Source: Sulfurimonas sp. (lineage in GTDB: Bacteria > Campylobacterota > Campylobacteria > Campylobacterales > Sulfurimonadaceae). Taken from it: a stretch of 64,000 nucleotides of DNA. A model generated the notes under the pieces. That model did not search any database, was not told the origin of the DNA, and worked only from the letters and a program-made list of their open reading frames with translations. The stretch lies in NCBI GenBank assembly GCA_027063505.1, contig JAMORO010000075.1, positions 1 through 64,000 of the forward strand, in the 5' to 3' direction. The position numbers and the translations under genes are program-made. This document shows, piece by piece, positions 50,746 through 61,588 of this stretch. Within the stretch, counting starts at the first letter, position 1. Each line of letters begins with the position of its first letter.

Positions 50746-51564
50746 TTGAACAAAGAAAATTATTTTATATCTCATTTTAACAGTAGCCGCATTGGTGATG
50801 ATGGAGCACTTATTGATGGTTTTGTATACTCTAAAGATGCATTTTTTGAGAATATTCATTTTAAAAAAGAGTGGCTCAGTTTTGAGGAAATAGCTAGACG
50901 AGCGATGTTAGCAAATCTTTCTGATGCAATAGCCATGAATGCAACTCCAAAGTATGCACTTTTAAGTGTAGCAATGCCGAGTTCAATGAGTAAACAAGAT
51001 ATGAAAGAGTTAGCAGATGGCTTTATAAAAACAGCCTCAAAATATGGTGTAGAGATTATTGGTGGAGATACTATAGGTAATACTAAACTTGATATTACAA
51101 TCACTATTATTTCAAAAGTAAAGATACCTTTACTACGCTCGGGTATAAGACATAATCAGCTTCTTGCTTATACTGGAGTTCTAGGAAACTCTGCGAAAGA
51201 TTTAAAAAAGTTATTTAACTTAGGTAAAATTAATAGTCGTTCAAAGTTTCTAAATATTGAACTTAGATCTGATTTTATTAGAAAATCAGAACGAATTTTA
51301 GAAGCAGGTATGGATATTTCAGATGGTCTCTTTAGTGATTTAGATAAACTTGCATCAGTTAATAGTATTGGTTTTAAATTTCATTATAAGCTTGCAAAAA
51401 AAATGGCTTGTAGTGGAGAAGAGTATGAAATGTTAATCGCATTTGATAAACGCCATCTTAAAGCTATAAAACGCCGTGCTAAGCAGACACGAACACCACT
51501 TAATATCTTTGCAACTGCTGTACGAAGTAGATATACAAACCGCTGTAAAGCACATCATTTTTAA
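50746..51564 (+). CDS. thiL: Thiamine-monophosphate kinase
   Basis: RIGDDGALID, RRAMLANLSDAIAMNATPKYALLS, IIGGDTIGN, GMDISDGLFSDL; TTG start. Confidence 0.9.
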   Translation: MNKENYFISHFNSSRIGDDGALIDGFVYSKDAFFENIHFKKEWLSFEEIARRAMLANLSDAIAMNATPKYALLSVAMPSSMSKQDMKELADGFIKTASKYGVEIIGGDTIGNTKLDITITIISKVKIPLLRSGIRHNQLLAYTGVLGNSAKDLKKLFNLGKINSRSKFLNIELRSDFIRKSERILEAGMDISDGLFSDLDKLASVNSIGFKFHYKLAKKMACSGEEYEMLIAFDKRHLKAIKRRAKQTRTPLNIFATAVRSRYTNRCKAHHF

Positions 51565-51578
51565 GGAATATAAAAAAT

Positions 51579-52652
51579 ATGGATAGATTTTATTCACTTG
51601 CACATGCAAGTATTGATTTTCGTTTTAAACAGTCTCCACGGGACTTTGTTGTTGAAGAATTACCTCTTTATGAATTTTCAGGGGAGGGTGAACACCTTAT
51701 TCTTCTTGTACGAAAGAAAAACCTTTCAACAAATGAGATGGTTGGTCAAATTGCTCGTTATCTTGGAATAAAAAATAAAGAGATAGGATATGCAGGGCTT
51801 AAAGATAAGCATGCAATGACTAAACAGTATATTTCAATACATAAAAAGCATGAAGAAGCACTCGATAATTTTAATTTTGATGGAATAAAAATCATCTCAA
51901 AAACTTATCATAATAATAAGATAAGAATAGGTCACTTAAAAGGAAATCGTTTTTATATAAAAGTAAAAAAAGTAAATCCTACAAGTGCTGCAAAGATAGA
52001 TGAAGCACTCAAAAACATTAAAAATGCAGGGATGCCAAACTACTTTGGATATCAACGTTTTGGTAATGATGGGGATAACCATATACTTGGAGAGAAGTTA
52101 GCAAAAGGTCAAGCTAAAGAGCGTAATCCAAGAGTAAAAAGGTTGCTTATTAATGCTTATCAATCGCATCTTTTTAATCTCTGGCTCTCACGGCGTTTAG
52201 AGATAAATTCTCTTGTGAGTAGTTTTGAAGCGAAGGAAATTGAGACTCTGCTAAATATGCCAAATGATGAAGTAAAAAAGATGAAAGCACAGACACACCC
52301 TTTTAAACTTATTTCAGGTGATACAATGGAACACTATCCTCATGGAAAACTATTTGAGTTTGATGGTGCAGCAGAGGATCTAGAACGTTTTAATGAGAGA
52401 CTTATCAGTGTAACAGGCTTACTTTGTGGTAAAAAAGTAAAGATGGCTACAGGTTTAGCAGGTGAGATTGAAAAGATGTTTGATGATGAGATAAGTGCAG
52501 ATGGAGCACGTCGTTATGCTTGGGTCTATCCAACAGATATTGAAGGTCGCTTTAACCCTATTGAGGCACAGTATGAGATGAACTTTACTCTTCCTAAAGG
52601 CTCTTATGCAACAGTGCTTATTGAAGAGATAGCAAAAAGAAAAATCAACTAA
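51579..52652 (+). CDS. truD: tRNA pseudouridine(13) synthase TruD
   Basis: FKQSPRDFVVEELPLYEFSGEGEHL, IGYAGLKDKHAMTKQY, NYFGYQRFGNDGDN. Confidence 0.96.
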   Translation: MDRFYSLAHASIDFRFKQSPRDFVVEELPLYEFSGEGEHLILLVRKKNLSTNEMVGQIARYLGIKNKEIGYAGLKDKHAMTKQYISIHKKHEEALDNFNFDGIKIISKTYHNNKIRIGHLKGNRFYIKVKKVNPTSAAKIDEALKNIKNAGMPNYFGYQRFGNDGDNHILGEKLAKGQAKERNPRVKRLLINAYQSHLFNLWLSRRLEINSLVSSFEAKEIETLLNMPNDEVKKMKAQTHPFKLISGDTMEHYPHGKLFEFDGAAEDLERFNERLISVTGLLCGKKVKMATGLAGEIEKMFDDEISADGARRYAWVYPTDIEGRFNPIEAQYEMNFTLPKGSYATVLIEEIAKRKIN

Positions 52653-52668
52653 AGGAATATATATAATA

Positions 52669-53490
52669 ATGAATAAAAGACATATTACATCAGCCATTTC
52701 ACAAGCTTTTGGAAAATTTGCGAGTAAAGAGTTTTCTCCATGGTTTCAAACTATTGTAAACAAATCGTATGTAGGTTTAATGGGTTTAGATATGAGTGAG
52801 TTTCATAATCCTAGTACATATAAAAGTCTTAATGCTCTTTTTACTCGTAACCTAAGAGAGCCAAGAACTTTTTCTCTTGATGGAGATGACTTTATCTCTC
52901 CTTGTGACTCTCTAATTTCAGAGACAGGAACTATTACAGATGATTATGCCCTTCAGATTAAAGGGATGCGTTATAAGTGTGCTGACTTTATCGGAAGTGA
53001 GTTTAGTGATCAAGAGAAAGCTATCGTTACGGATGGTACATTTATCAACTGTTATCTTTCTCCTAAAGATTATCATCGTTATCATATTCCTACAAATATA
53101 AAAGTAATAAAGGCAGTCCATATTCCGGGAAAATTTTATCCTGTTAATATGCCATCTTTAAAAAAACGTCTTAATCTTTTTATAGAAAATGAAAGAGTAG
53201 TTATTTTATGTGAAGCTGCAAATGGAAAAAGATTTTATATGATTTTAGTAAGTGCTTTAAATGTTGGTGTGATGCAGGTCTCTTTTGAGCCTAGAATTCA
53301 GACAAATGCTATTGCTACATCACCTCAGACATATACATTTGAAAATTTACACTTAAATAAAGGTGATGACTTTGGATGTTTTGAGATGGGATCAACTATC
53401 ATTATTCTCACTGAAAAAGATATGTTAGATGTGAGTGTAAAAGCTGGTGATAATGTAAAGTTTTCACAAACTATAGCAAAATTTAGATAG
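52669..53490 (+). CDS. psd: Phosphatidylserine decarboxylase proenzyme
   Basis: SLNALFTRNLREP, SPCDSLISETG, LSPKDYHRYHIP, FEMGSTIIIL (GST-type processing site). Confidence 0.94.
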   Translation: MNKRHITSAISQAFGKFASKEFSPWFQTIVNKSYVGLMGLDMSEFHNPSTYKSLNALFTRNLREPRTFSLDGDDFISPCDSLISETGTITDDYALQIKGMRYKCADFIGSEFSDQEKAIVTDGTFINCYLSPKDYHRYHIPTNIKVIKAVHIPGKFYPVNMPSLKKRLNLFIENERVVILCEAANGKRFYMILVSALNVGVMQVSFEPRIQTNAIATSPQTYTFENLHLNKGDDFGCFEMGSTIIILTEKDMLDVSVKAGDNVKFSQTIAKFR

Positions 53491-53496
53491 TTATTT

Positions 53497-54222
53497 ATGC
53501 TTGAAGCTGAAAAAAAAGATTTTATAAATTCTATGTTTAGTGATCAGGCTATTTTTGAAAAAAATGTTTTAGATGTATATAGTGTGACAGATAGAGAAGA
53601 AATTATGCAGATTCTATCATCTCAAATTATTAACACACTGCTCAAAGAAGAGCTAAACTTTTTATATATGAAAGATATGAATAACTTTAAGTTTTCACTT
53701 ATACGAAATATACTATTTAAAGAGATAGCAAATGAGTGGGTCTCGTATGGAGAAGAAAAACTAGCACTCACACAAGAAGAAGCTTTAGAAACTATTCAAA
53801 TCAGAGAACATGTAGTTTTTCTCTTTGGGATTGTTAAAGAGTATTATGAAGAGTATAAAGAGCTCTTTTTTGAGGTTATCGCCGATAGCTTTATCTCACT
53901 TGTTTCCTATATGCCAAATGCTACGCAGAGTAATGAACTCATAGAGTATATTCTAAAGAGTCCTTTTATCAAAGATGAAAATGTAGTTGTTATACACACC
54001 TATAGTCAACTCTGGGCTCGTGTAAGAAATGCACATGATAGGAAAAAAAAGTTTTTGACAAATATGCAAGTGAAAGTTGCAGAAGAACAAGATAGAGGAA
54101 GTAAACATAAGTATGAACTCAAAGAAAGAGAGCTTCAAGAGAAGCCTTTAGCATACTTTGATGATGCTACTCTCCGTTTACGTAACACTATGGTTACATA
54201 TATGAAGAGTTTAAAAACCTAA
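53497..54222 (+). CDS. Hypothetical protein
   Basis: 241-aa ORF directly after psd, filling the interval to ychF. Confidence 0.7.
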   Translation: MLEAEKKDFINSMFSDQAIFEKNVLDVYSVTDREEIMQILSSQIINTLLKEELNFLYMKDMNNFKFSLIRNILFKEIANEWVSYGEEKLALTQEEALETIQIREHVVFLFGIVKEYYEEYKELFFEVIADSFISLVSYMPNATQSNELIEYILKSPFIKDENVVVIHTYSQLWARVRNAHDRKKKFLTNMQVKVAEEQDRGSKHKYELKERELQEKPLAYFDDATLRLRNTMVTYMKSLKT

Positions 54223-55319
54223 ACGTTAAATCTAAAGTGCATTACATCGCCATCTTGCACTATATACTCTTTACCCTCAAGTCTCATCTTTCCAGCATCT
54301 TTAGCTTTGTTCTCACCACCACATTCAACATAGTCGTTAAACGCGATAACTTCAGCACGAATAAAACCTTTTTCAAAGTCGTTGTGAATGGCAGCTGCCG
54401 CACGAGGAGCTGTTGAATTTTGGCGGATAGTCCAAGAACGAACCTCTTTAACTCCAGCAGTAAAGTAGCTCATAAGACCAAGTTTCTCAAAACCTTTGTG
54501 GATGATCTGCTCTAAACCAGACTCAGTAACACCCATGTCCGTTAAGAACTCTTGTGCTTCATCATCATCAAGACCGATTAGCTCCTCTTCTACTTTTGCA
54601 CAGAGTTTAATAAGTTCACAGTTCTGCTCTGAAGCGTGTTTTTTAAGAGCTATCATATACTCATTATCTTCTAAAAGACCATCTTCATCAGTATTGGCAC
54701 CATACATAATCTCTTTATCAGTTAAAAATCTTACTTCATTTACAAGCTGTGCATACTCTTCTGTATCTGTTTTATCAAAGTTTCTAGCGAGGTTTCCATC
54801 ACCTAAAAACTCTAAAAGTTCTTCTGCAAACTCTAAGACTGCTCTAGCAGACTTGTCAGCTTTTGCTTGTTTTTTAAGTCTATCTATTCGGTTTGAAAGA
54901 ACTTCGATATCAGCAAGAATTAGCTCACCTTCTATGATTTCAACATCACGTAAAGGGTCAATACTTCCCTCAGTGTGAACAATATTTTCATCTTCGAAAC
55001 ATCTAACGATGTGTAAGATTACTTCTGTTTCACGAATATTTGAAAGAAATTTATTACCAAGACCTTCCCCTTGAGATGCACCTTTAACAAGACCTGCAAT
55101 ATCGACAAAGTCTAAAGTAGAGTATTGAATACGCTCAGGGTTAACAATCTTAGCAAGCTGGGCTAAACGCTTATCTGGAACTGGAACAACTGCTTTATTT
55201 GGCTCTATCGTACAGAAAGGATAGTTAGCCGCCTCTGCATTTTGTGCCTTAGTTAGTGCATTAAAAGTTGTTGATTTACCTACATTTGGAAGTCCTACAA
55301 GTCCGATTGCTAATCCCAT
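54219..55319 (-). CDS. ychF: Redox-regulated ATPase/GTPase YchF (Obg-like)
   Basis: GLVGLPNVGKSTTFNALT, YPFCTIEPNKAVVPVPD, DIAGLVKGASQGEGLGNKFL, TGS-like C-terminus. Confidence 0.97.
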   Translation of the reverse strand: MGLAIGLVGLPNVGKSTTFNALTKAQNAEAANYPFCTIEPNKAVVPVPDKRLAQLAKIVNPERIQYSTLDFVDIAGLVKGASQGEGLGNKFLSNIRETEVILHIVRCFEDENIVHTEGSIDPLRDVEIIEGELILADIEVLSNRIDRLKKQAKADKSARAVLEFAEELLEFLGDGNLARNFDKTDTEEYAQLVNEVRFLTDKEIMYGANTDEDGLLEDNEYMIALKKHASEQNCELIKLCAKVEEELIGLDDDEAQEFLTDMGVTESGLEQIIHKGFEKLGLMSYFTAGVKEVRSWTIRQNSTAPRAAAAIHNDFEKGFIRAEVIAFNDYVECGGENKAKDAGKMRLEGKEYIVQDGDVMHFRFNV

Positions 55320-55387
55320 CTCATACCTTTGTTAAATATTTTTTGAAATTATATCTAAGTAAGATTAAATAAGCGAAGCGGTAGAAG

Positions 55388-55903
55388 TTATTGCATCTTA
55401 TTTAAAATCTCTAAAGTTTTAGTAACATCATAAATAGCACTATGATACTGTTCATCATCAAACGCAATGTTGTAGTGTAAACATGTTTCAATAAGCTTTG
55501 GATTTTTGAGATTACCTCTAGCATTGAGTGCTTTAACGATTTTTTTATTCTCTTTCATAGTACAAAAGTGATTTTCAAACGAGAGTAAGTCTCCAATATG
55601 TCGAAGTTCAAAAGATATATTATGTGCGACTAATGTTTTACTGTTTTTACAAAACTCTACAAAGTCAGCATCGTCTTCAAAATACTCTTCATATGTAAAA
55701 TCTTTTCTAAGTCTTTCTAATCTATCAGGAGTGAGTTTATGAACTGCTAGGGCATGAGGATTTACTTCATACTCTGAAAAATAGTATCTATGGAAAGTAT
55801 CCATGACCTTGTACTCTTTCTTTATGAGTTCAACACGAAAGGCAGCTACTTCTATTACATCATGGATATTTGCTGAGTTGGTTTCAAAATCTAATATTAT
55901 CAT
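55388..55903 (-). CDS. 3'-5' exonuclease (DnaQ-like DEDD fold)
   Basis: IILDFETNSANIHDVIEVAAFRV, VAHNISFELRHI, HSAIYDV. Confidence 0.85.
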   Translation of the reverse strand: MIILDFETNSANIHDVIEVAAFRVELIKKEYKVMDTFHRYYFSEYEVNPHALAVHKLTPDRLERLRKDFTYEEYFEDDADFVEFCKNSKTLVAHNISFELRHIGDLLSFENHFCTMKENKKIVKALNARGNLKNPKLIETCLHYNIAFDDEQYHSAIYDVTKTLEILNKMQ

Positions 55904-56335
55904 TTAGAATCCTTGATGATATTTTGTAAGATAATCATTTAAAATTTTTCCATGATCAAATACAAGTTTGTTCAGTTCTAAATCTTTTAGTGAAATTATC
56001 ATAGCTTTTTTAGCATCGTCAGCACCAACGGGAGTGCCATAAGCTTTGCAAACATATACAACTGAAGCGGTGTGAAACCTTTTATCACGAGCAGGGTCAG
56101 AATAGACTCCAAACAGCTCTTTTATCTCAACAGTAAGAGAAATCTCTTCTTTCATTTCCCTGACAACAGCATCTTCAACACTCTCTCCAAAATCAACAAA
56201 TCCACCAGGAATTGCTAAACCAAGAGGAGTATTTTTTCTTTGTATTAAAACAATTCCTAAGAACTTCTCTTTAGAATTATATATCTCAACTATACCATCA
56301 GTTGTAAGATAGGGTGTCTTTGGCTTCCAGCTCAT
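55904..56335 (-). CDS. NUDIX hydrolase
   Basis: Nudix box GGFVDFGESVEDAVVREMKEEISLTV. Confidence 0.93.
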   Translation of the reverse strand: MSWKPKTPYLTTDGIVEIYNSKEKFLGIVLIQRKNTPLGLAIPGGFVDFGESVEDAVVREMKEEISLTVEIKELFGVYSDPARDKRFHTASVVYVCKAYGTPVGADDAKKAMIISLKDLELNKLVFDHGKILNDYLTKYHQGF

Positions 56336-56378
56336 TTATTAGTTCCTATATGGTGGAATTATACTTTAAATACCTTGA

Positions 56379-56513
56379 CAAAGAAGATACTTAAACCGAG
56401 CATTATCTTCCAATACACTATGGTTGGGAGGAGACGATGCTTATAGAGCTATAGCGATAAGTGTATATAAAAGAGTTAATGTACTAAACCAAATATGGTT
56501 AGCCTCTAAATAA
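56379..56513 (+). pseudogene. Possible remnant of a coding sequence (44 codons, no in-frame ATG)
   Basis: QRRYLNRALSSNTLWLGGDDAYRAIAISVYKRVNVLNQIWLASK* reads protein-like in an otherwise unassigned gap. Confidence 0.35.
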
Positions 56514-56554
56514 GTATTTTTAAATTAAAATGACTTTTTATCATCTATAGAAAA

Positions 56555-57970
56555 TTATTTGATAGCTTTTAAAAACTCAGTCATAAAGCGAACACCAGCA
56601 CCCGTTCCACCATAAACATTTACATCCCAAGGTGATTCTGTGTAAGCAGAACCTGCTATGTCAAAGTGCAGCCATTTATCTTTGTTCTCTTCTTTTATAA
56701 AAGCATCTAAGAAAAGCCCAGCTGTAATAGCACCACCGTAAGGTTTATTAGAGATGTTACAGATATCTGCTATTTCACTTTTTATCTGTTTTTTAAGATG
56801 TTTGTTAAATGGTAAAGATGCCGTTAACTCACCTGAAGCAGAAGCTGCTTTAGAGAGTGAGTGTTTGAGTCTGCTTGAGTGACCCATAACACCTGTTGTA
56901 TACTGTCCAACCGCTACCATACAAGCACCTGTAAGTGTTGCAAAGTCAAACATATAGTCCGCTTCTACTTTATCTTGTGCATAGTCTAGAACATCAGCAA
57001 GTACTAAACGTCCCTCTGCATCAGTGTTACGAACCTCTATGGTCTTACCACTTCTACTTACTAGAACATCATCAGGTTTGTAGGCATCACCACCTATCAT
57101 ATTTTCAACTGCACCGATGAAAGCATTTATCTCAACATCAAGTTTCATTTCAGAAGCAGCTTTTATGATACCAAGCACGGCACAAGCACCCGCTTTATCC
57201 ATCTTCATAGTCACCATTGAAGTACCCGGTTTAAGTGAAAGGCCACCACTATCATAAGTAAGACCTTTACCAATTAAGTTTATTTTTTTCTTTGCATTTT
57301 TAGGTTTATAAGAGAGATGAATAAGCTGTGACTCATGGCGAGATGCACGCCCAACTGCTAACATAGCAGTACAGTTCTCTTTTTTAAGTGCTTTTTCATT
57401 GAGTATAGTACAGCCAAGGCCATTCTCTTTTGCTAGATTTTTTGCTAGTTTAGCAAATGTAGGTGGATTTAAATCTTCTGGTGTAGTGTTTACAATGTCA
57501 CGAGTAAAACAAGTTGCATCTGCAACTATAACTGCATCACTAAATACTTTTATCGCTTTTTTATAGTCATCTTTTATATATATAAGAGAGAGATTTTTTA
57601 GAGATTTTTTACTTTTTTTCGATTTATATACATCATAACTGTAGCCACCAAGTAGAAAACCTTCAACTAATGCAGGAATTAAACTCATATCATCTATCGC
57701 AATATTTGCACTTTTATAGTGAGTGCTCTTAAGTGCTTTTATAGCAACTGCAGATACGCTTCTTATATTTTCACTTGTAACCTCTTCCACGCCACAAACT
57801 AAACTATTTTTCTCATGTAAAAAGCAGATAGAATCTTGACTCGCTTTAAAACCAGCAAGTTTTAGAAGTTTTTTATTTTTACTCTTTTTTAGCTCTTTTT
57901 TTGTGATGTAGACAAGAGAAATATCACTCTTAGCATCGGCTATATTTTGATTTAATAATTGTATATTCAT
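56555..57970 (-). CDS. pepA: Leucyl aminopeptidase (M17)
   Basis: LIGKGLTYDSGGLSLKPG, MDKAGACAVLG, NTDAEGRLVLADVLDYA. Confidence 0.96.
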   Translation of the reverse strand: MNIQLLNQNIADAKSDISLVYITKKELKKSKNKKLLKLAGFKASQDSICFLHEKNSLVCGVEEVTSENIRSVSAVAIKALKSTHYKSANIAIDDMSLIPALVEGFLLGGYSYDVYKSKKSKKSLKNLSLIYIKDDYKKAIKVFSDAVIVADATCFTRDIVNTTPEDLNPPTFAKLAKNLAKENGLGCTILNEKALKKENCTAMLAVGRASRHESQLIHLSYKPKNAKKKINLIGKGLTYDSGGLSLKPGTSMVTMKMDKAGACAVLGIIKAASEMKLDVEINAFIGAVENMIGGDAYKPDDVLVSRSGKTIEVRNTDAEGRLVLADVLDYAQDKVEADYMFDFATLTGACMVAVGQYTTGVMGHSSRLKHSLSKAASASGELTASLPFNKHLKKQIKSEIADICNISNKPYGGAITAGLFLDAFIKEENKDKWLHFDIAGSAYTESPWDVNVYGGTGAGVRFMTEFLKAIK

Positions 57971-58345
57971 TTAGTTTATCCACCCTTTTGCTTCATTTAA
58001 ATCGTAGAAAAATTTTACTTCACCATGCATAAACCAGTCACCCATTTTACTTAAATACTCCTGCCATTTTTTGGTACCAACTATAGCTATCTTTAGAAAA
58101 GTATCTTTATACTCCATACCAAACTTGAAATCATCCCATGCTGCTTCAAGCTCCCAACCTTCAAACTCTGTTGCATCAAGAAGCATATTTACCTTTACAT
58201 TAGGAATACTCTGCATCGCTTGTTCTATCATTGGAACCATTACACTATAGTCAGCATGTGTTAACTTTCCACTAGCTTTGAGTGTTACATCTAAAACACC
58301 ATTGTTTGGAGTAATCTCTATTGCCATATTTTCTGTTATTTGCAT
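57971..58345 (-). CDS. STAS/SpoIIAA-like domain protein
   Basis: DVTLKASGKLTHADYSVMVPMIEQ, VNMLLDATEFEGWELEAAWDDFKFG. Confidence 0.85.
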   Translation of the reverse strand: MQITENMAIEITPNNGVLDVTLKASGKLTHADYSVMVPMIEQAMQSIPNVKVNMLLDATEFEGWELEAAWDDFKFGMEYKDTFLKIAIVGTKKWQEYLSKMGDWFMHGEVKFFYDLNEAKGWIN

Positions 58346-58358
58346 TATATTTTCCTTT

Positions 58359-59558
58359 TTAGTCGAAATGAAGTATATCTTTAGCTTGAATCATATCTTT
58401 ATCACCACGACCACTAAGGTTAACGATGATAAGTTTATCTTTTATATTTGGTATTTTTTTAAGGTATGCCACTGCATGAGAAGACTCAAATGCTGGAATA
58501 ATTCCCTCTTTTTGACTTAACCATACAAAAGCATCTAGTGCTTCTTGATCTGTGATGTTTCCATAACTAACGCTTTTATTATCTTTATGAAAAGCATGTT
58601 CAGGTCCAATCCCTGGGTAGTCAAGTCCTGCACTTATAGAGTGTGCTTCAAGAATCTGGCCATCCTCATCTTGAAGAAGATAAGACATCTGACCATGTAA
58701 AACACCAGGTCTCCCTTTCTCTAAAGAACAACCATGTTTATCTGTCTCTACTCCAAGGCCACCAGCTTCAACACCTATACACTCAACATTTTCATCTTCT
58801 AGAAAGTGCTGAAACATTCCAATGGCGTTTGAACCACCACCTATACATGCAATAATATGATCTGGAAGACGATTCTCTTTCTCTAGTATCTGTGCACGAG
58901 CTTCCCAACCGATGATAGCTTGAAAGTCTCTTACCATCATAGGGTAGGGGTGTGGTCCAGCAACTGTTCCAATGATATAAAAAGTATCTCTAGCATTGGT
59001 AACCCAGTGGCGAATTGCATCATTCATTGCATCTTTGAGTGTACGACTTCCAGACTCTACTGAGTGTACTTTAGCACCAAGAAGTTTCATACGAAAGACA
59101 TTGAGTTCTTGGCGCTCTACATCTTTTGCACCCATAAAGATCTCACACTCCAACCCAAGAAGAGCAGAGATAGTAGCCGTAGCAACACCATGCTGACCAG
59201 CACCAGTCTCAGCGATTACTTTCTTGTACCCAAGACGTTTTGCCATAAGCCCTTGAGCGATAACATTGTTTACTTTATGCGCTCCTGTATGGTTTAAGTC
59301 TTCGCGTTTAAAGTATACTTTTGCACCAAGTTCATTAGAGATGTTCTCAGCATAGTAGAGAGGAGAGGGGCGTCCTACATAATCGTTAAGATAGTAGTGA
59401 ACCTCTTTCCAAAACTTTTCATCAAAGCGAATAGCGTCATACTCATCTTTAAGTTTTAAAAGGGCTGGCATAAGTGTTTCAGGAACATATCGTCCACCGA
59501 AGATACCGAAGTGACCGTTATCATCCGGATCGAATTGTGATGCTTTTGGAATATACAT
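58359..59558 (-). CDS. trpB: Tryptophan synthase beta subunit
   Basis: [30 protein letters not shown] lysine, [23 protein letters not shown]. Confidence 0.97.
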   Translation of the reverse strand: MYIPKASQFDPDDNGHFGIFGGRYVPETLMPALLKLKDEYDAIRFDEKFWKEVHYYLNDYVGRPSPLYYAENISNELGAKVYFKREDLNHTGAHKVNNVIAQGLMAKRLGYKKVIAETGAGQHGVATATISALLGLECEIFMGAKDVERQELNVFRMKLLGAKVHSVESGSRTLKDAMNDAIRHWVTNARDTFYIIGTVAGPHPYPMMVRDFQAIIGWEARAQILEKENRLPDHIIACIGGGSNAIGMFQHFLEDENVECIGVEAGGLGVETDKHGCSLEKGRPGVLHGQMSYLLQDEDGQILEAHSISAGLDYPGIGPEHAFHKDNKSVSYGNITDQEALDAFVWLSQKEGIIPAFESSHAVAYLKKIPNIKDKLIIVNLSGRGDKDMIQAKDILHFD

Positions 59559-60106
59559 TAGTTAACCTCTATTAGTGAATATACTGAAGTTTTTTCTTCT
59601 AGTTTTTTGATACCATCTAAGAATGTAAGACCGATAATAAAACAGCACTCAACACACTCAGCTCCGGTCTGTTTTACAAGAGTTGCAGCTGCATTTGCAG
59701 TACCACCAGTTGCTATTAAGTCATCAATGATGAGAACACGTGCACCTTTCTCCTCACCAAAAGCATCAATATGTACCTCTATCTCATCTACACCATACTC
59801 GAGTGCATACTTCTCACTGATAGTCGTATAGGGAAGTTTACCTTTTTTACGGATAGGGACAAATCCAATCTGTAACATTTGAGCTAAGGCTGCTCCAAAA
59901 ATAAAGCCACGGGCATCAATACCAGCAATGTACTCTAAATCATACCCTTTATAACGCGTATAGAGGTGGTTCATTAAAATGCTATAAGCCTCTTTATTAT
60001 TAAGTAGGGTTGTGATATCTTTAAAAACAATTCCCTCTTTTGGAAAGTCTTTAATGTCTCGGATTGAAGATTCTATAATTTTACGTTCTGTATTACTCAG
60101 TGTCAT
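59558..60106 (-). CDS. apt: Adenine phosphoribosyltransferase
   Basis: [50 protein letters not shown]. Confidence 0.97.
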   Translation of the reverse strand: MTLSNTERKIIESSIRDIKDFPKEGIVFKDITTLLNNKEAYSILMNHLYTRYKGYDLEYIAGIDARGFIFGAALAQMLQIGFVPIRKKGKLPYTTISEKYALEYGVDEIEVHIDAFGEEKGARVLIIDDLIATGGTANAAATLVKQTGAECVECCFIIGLTFLDGIKKLEEKTSVYSLIEVN

Positions 60107-60115
60107 TTTCTGCCT

Positions 60116-60448
60116 TTATAATAGTGCATCGATTCTACCCTCAAGGGCTTTAATCTTACCGTTGAGTCTATCTGTCTCTTGTCTATGTTTTGAGTTACGT
60201 TGTTTTAGAACTTTTAGTTCATTTCTAAGTTTTGTAAGCTCTTCACTTAAAATATCTACATTCCCAAGTGCACGTTGGAGTTGAATCTGATACTTACGAA
60301 TAAGTATCTCCGCCTCATGAAGTGTAAGTTTCATGAGATCATTACTCCGCTGCTCTTTATTTGTAATACTTTTAAAGTAGTACATCTTAACAAAGAGCCA
60401 TACAGAAACAATAGAGAGTATAGTTAAAAGTGACCATTCCCAAAACAT
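60116..60448 (-). CDS. Hypothetical membrane-anchored coiled-coil protein
   Basis: N-terminal TM helix followed by coiled coil. Confidence 0.65.
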   Translation of the reverse strand: MFWEWSLLTILSIVSVWLFVKMYYFKSITNKEQRSNDLMKLTLHEAEILIRKYQIQLQRALGNVDILSEELTKLRNELKVLKQRNSKHRQETDRLNGKIKALEGRIDALL

Positions 60449-60472
60449 ATATGTGTCCTTAAATTTATTTTA

Positions 60473-60901
60473 CTAAAGTTCGATTTTCTCTACACGACCG
60501 CAGTGTCTGCCACCATCAAATGAACCAGCAATCCAAGCATCAAGAATTGATTCAGCAACACCTTTTCCAACGATACGCTCTCCAAAACAGAGAATGTTAG
60601 CATCATTGTGTCCACGTGCAACCATCGCAGTGTAAGCATCATGACAGAGTGCAGCACGGATACCCTCATGACGATTTGCAGCCATACTCATACCTATTCC
60701 ACTTCCACAGATTAAGATTCCATGTGCATCACTACTCTCAAGAACTGCAGTTGCTACTTTATGTGCATAATCTGGATAATCCACTCTATCTTTAGAGTAC
60801 GGACCCATATCTTCAACTTCGTGACCTTTCTCTCTCAAAAGCGCAACTGTATAATCTTTTAACTCAATTCCTGCATGATCTGTTGCAACAAAAAACTTCA
60901 T
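60473..60901 (-). CDS. rpiB: Ribose-5-phosphate isomerase B
   Basis: FVATDHAGIELKD, VDYPDYA, GILICGSGIGMSMAANRHEGIRAALC, ARGHNDANILCFGERIVG. Confidence 0.97.
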   Translation of the reverse strand: MKFFVATDHAGIELKDYTVALLREKGHEVEDMGPYSKDRVDYPDYAHKVATAVLESSDAHGILICGSGIGMSMAANRHEGIRAALCHDAYTAMVARGHNDANILCFGERIVGKGVAESILDAWIAGSFDGGRHCGRVEKIEL

Positions 60902-60910
60902 TTAATCTCC

Positions 60911-61588
60911 TTAAGATAGTAGTAAACCAAGAATGGTTTGAACGGGTAAAAATAGTACATAGTCTTTCATCGGTGTCATTAAAATAATAAGTACGATGAT
61001 TATGCCGTAACGCTCATTTTTATAAAAAAACTCTGCGACAGCGTTTATTTTGTATTTTAACGCAAGATGCATTAAAAAGTGAGCTCCATCAAACTGCGGG
61101 ACAGGGAGTAGGTTAAATACTCCAAGTACTACATTGATGACAAGCAGTTGAAAAACAAATAGATAAGCAAAAACATAATAGAGTGAATCTGCTGTTGTTG
61201 GTTGGCTCATAGCTACAACAGCTATGGAAGCAAATGCAGCCATAGTAAAGTTATAAACTATTCCGGCTAAATCAACTTGCATTGCAGCATTGTAACCGCC
61301 ATTACGTATAACTGTCGCTGTATTTATTGGTACAGGTTTTGCCCAACCAAACAAAAAGCCACTCTCTGCTCCAAAAAGCATAGGTAAAAAGTACATAGTA
61401 GCAGGAACGATTATTGTTCCAACCATATCTACATGACTTATAGGATTTATAGTAAGACGACCTGCATTTTTAGCTGTTGTGTCTTTATACATATATGCGA
61501 CCCAACCATGCATTATCTCATGTCCAATAATAGCAACAGCAAGTGCTAAGACAGCCGCTGCTATTTTTAAAATATCAAGTGATTCCAT
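60911..61588 (-). CDS. Site-2 protease family (M50) membrane metalloprotease
   Basis: IIGHEIMHGWVAYMYKD (HEXXH) and NLLPVPQFDGAHFL. Confidence 0.93.
   Translation of the reverse strand: MESLDILKIAAAVLALAVAIIGHEIMHGWVAYMYKDTTAKNAGRLTINPISHVDMVGTIIVPATMYFLPMLFGAESGFLFGWAKPVPINTATVIRNGGYNAAMQVDLAGIVYNFTMAAFASIAVVAMSQPTTADSLYYVFAYLFVFQLLVINVVLGVFNLLPVPQFDGAHFLMHLALKYKINAVAEFFYKNERYGIIIVLIILMTPMKDYVLFLPVQTILGLLLS

Noticed and set aside
54496-54978. 160-aa plus-strand ORF inside ychF
   Set aside because: Antisense to a canonical YchF; Ser-rich composition typical of antisense frames.
58359-59558. trpB without an adjacent trpA as an unusual stand-alone enzyme
   Set aside because: Sequence is a normal TrpB; trpA may simply lie outside the window, so isolation here is not evidence of novelty.
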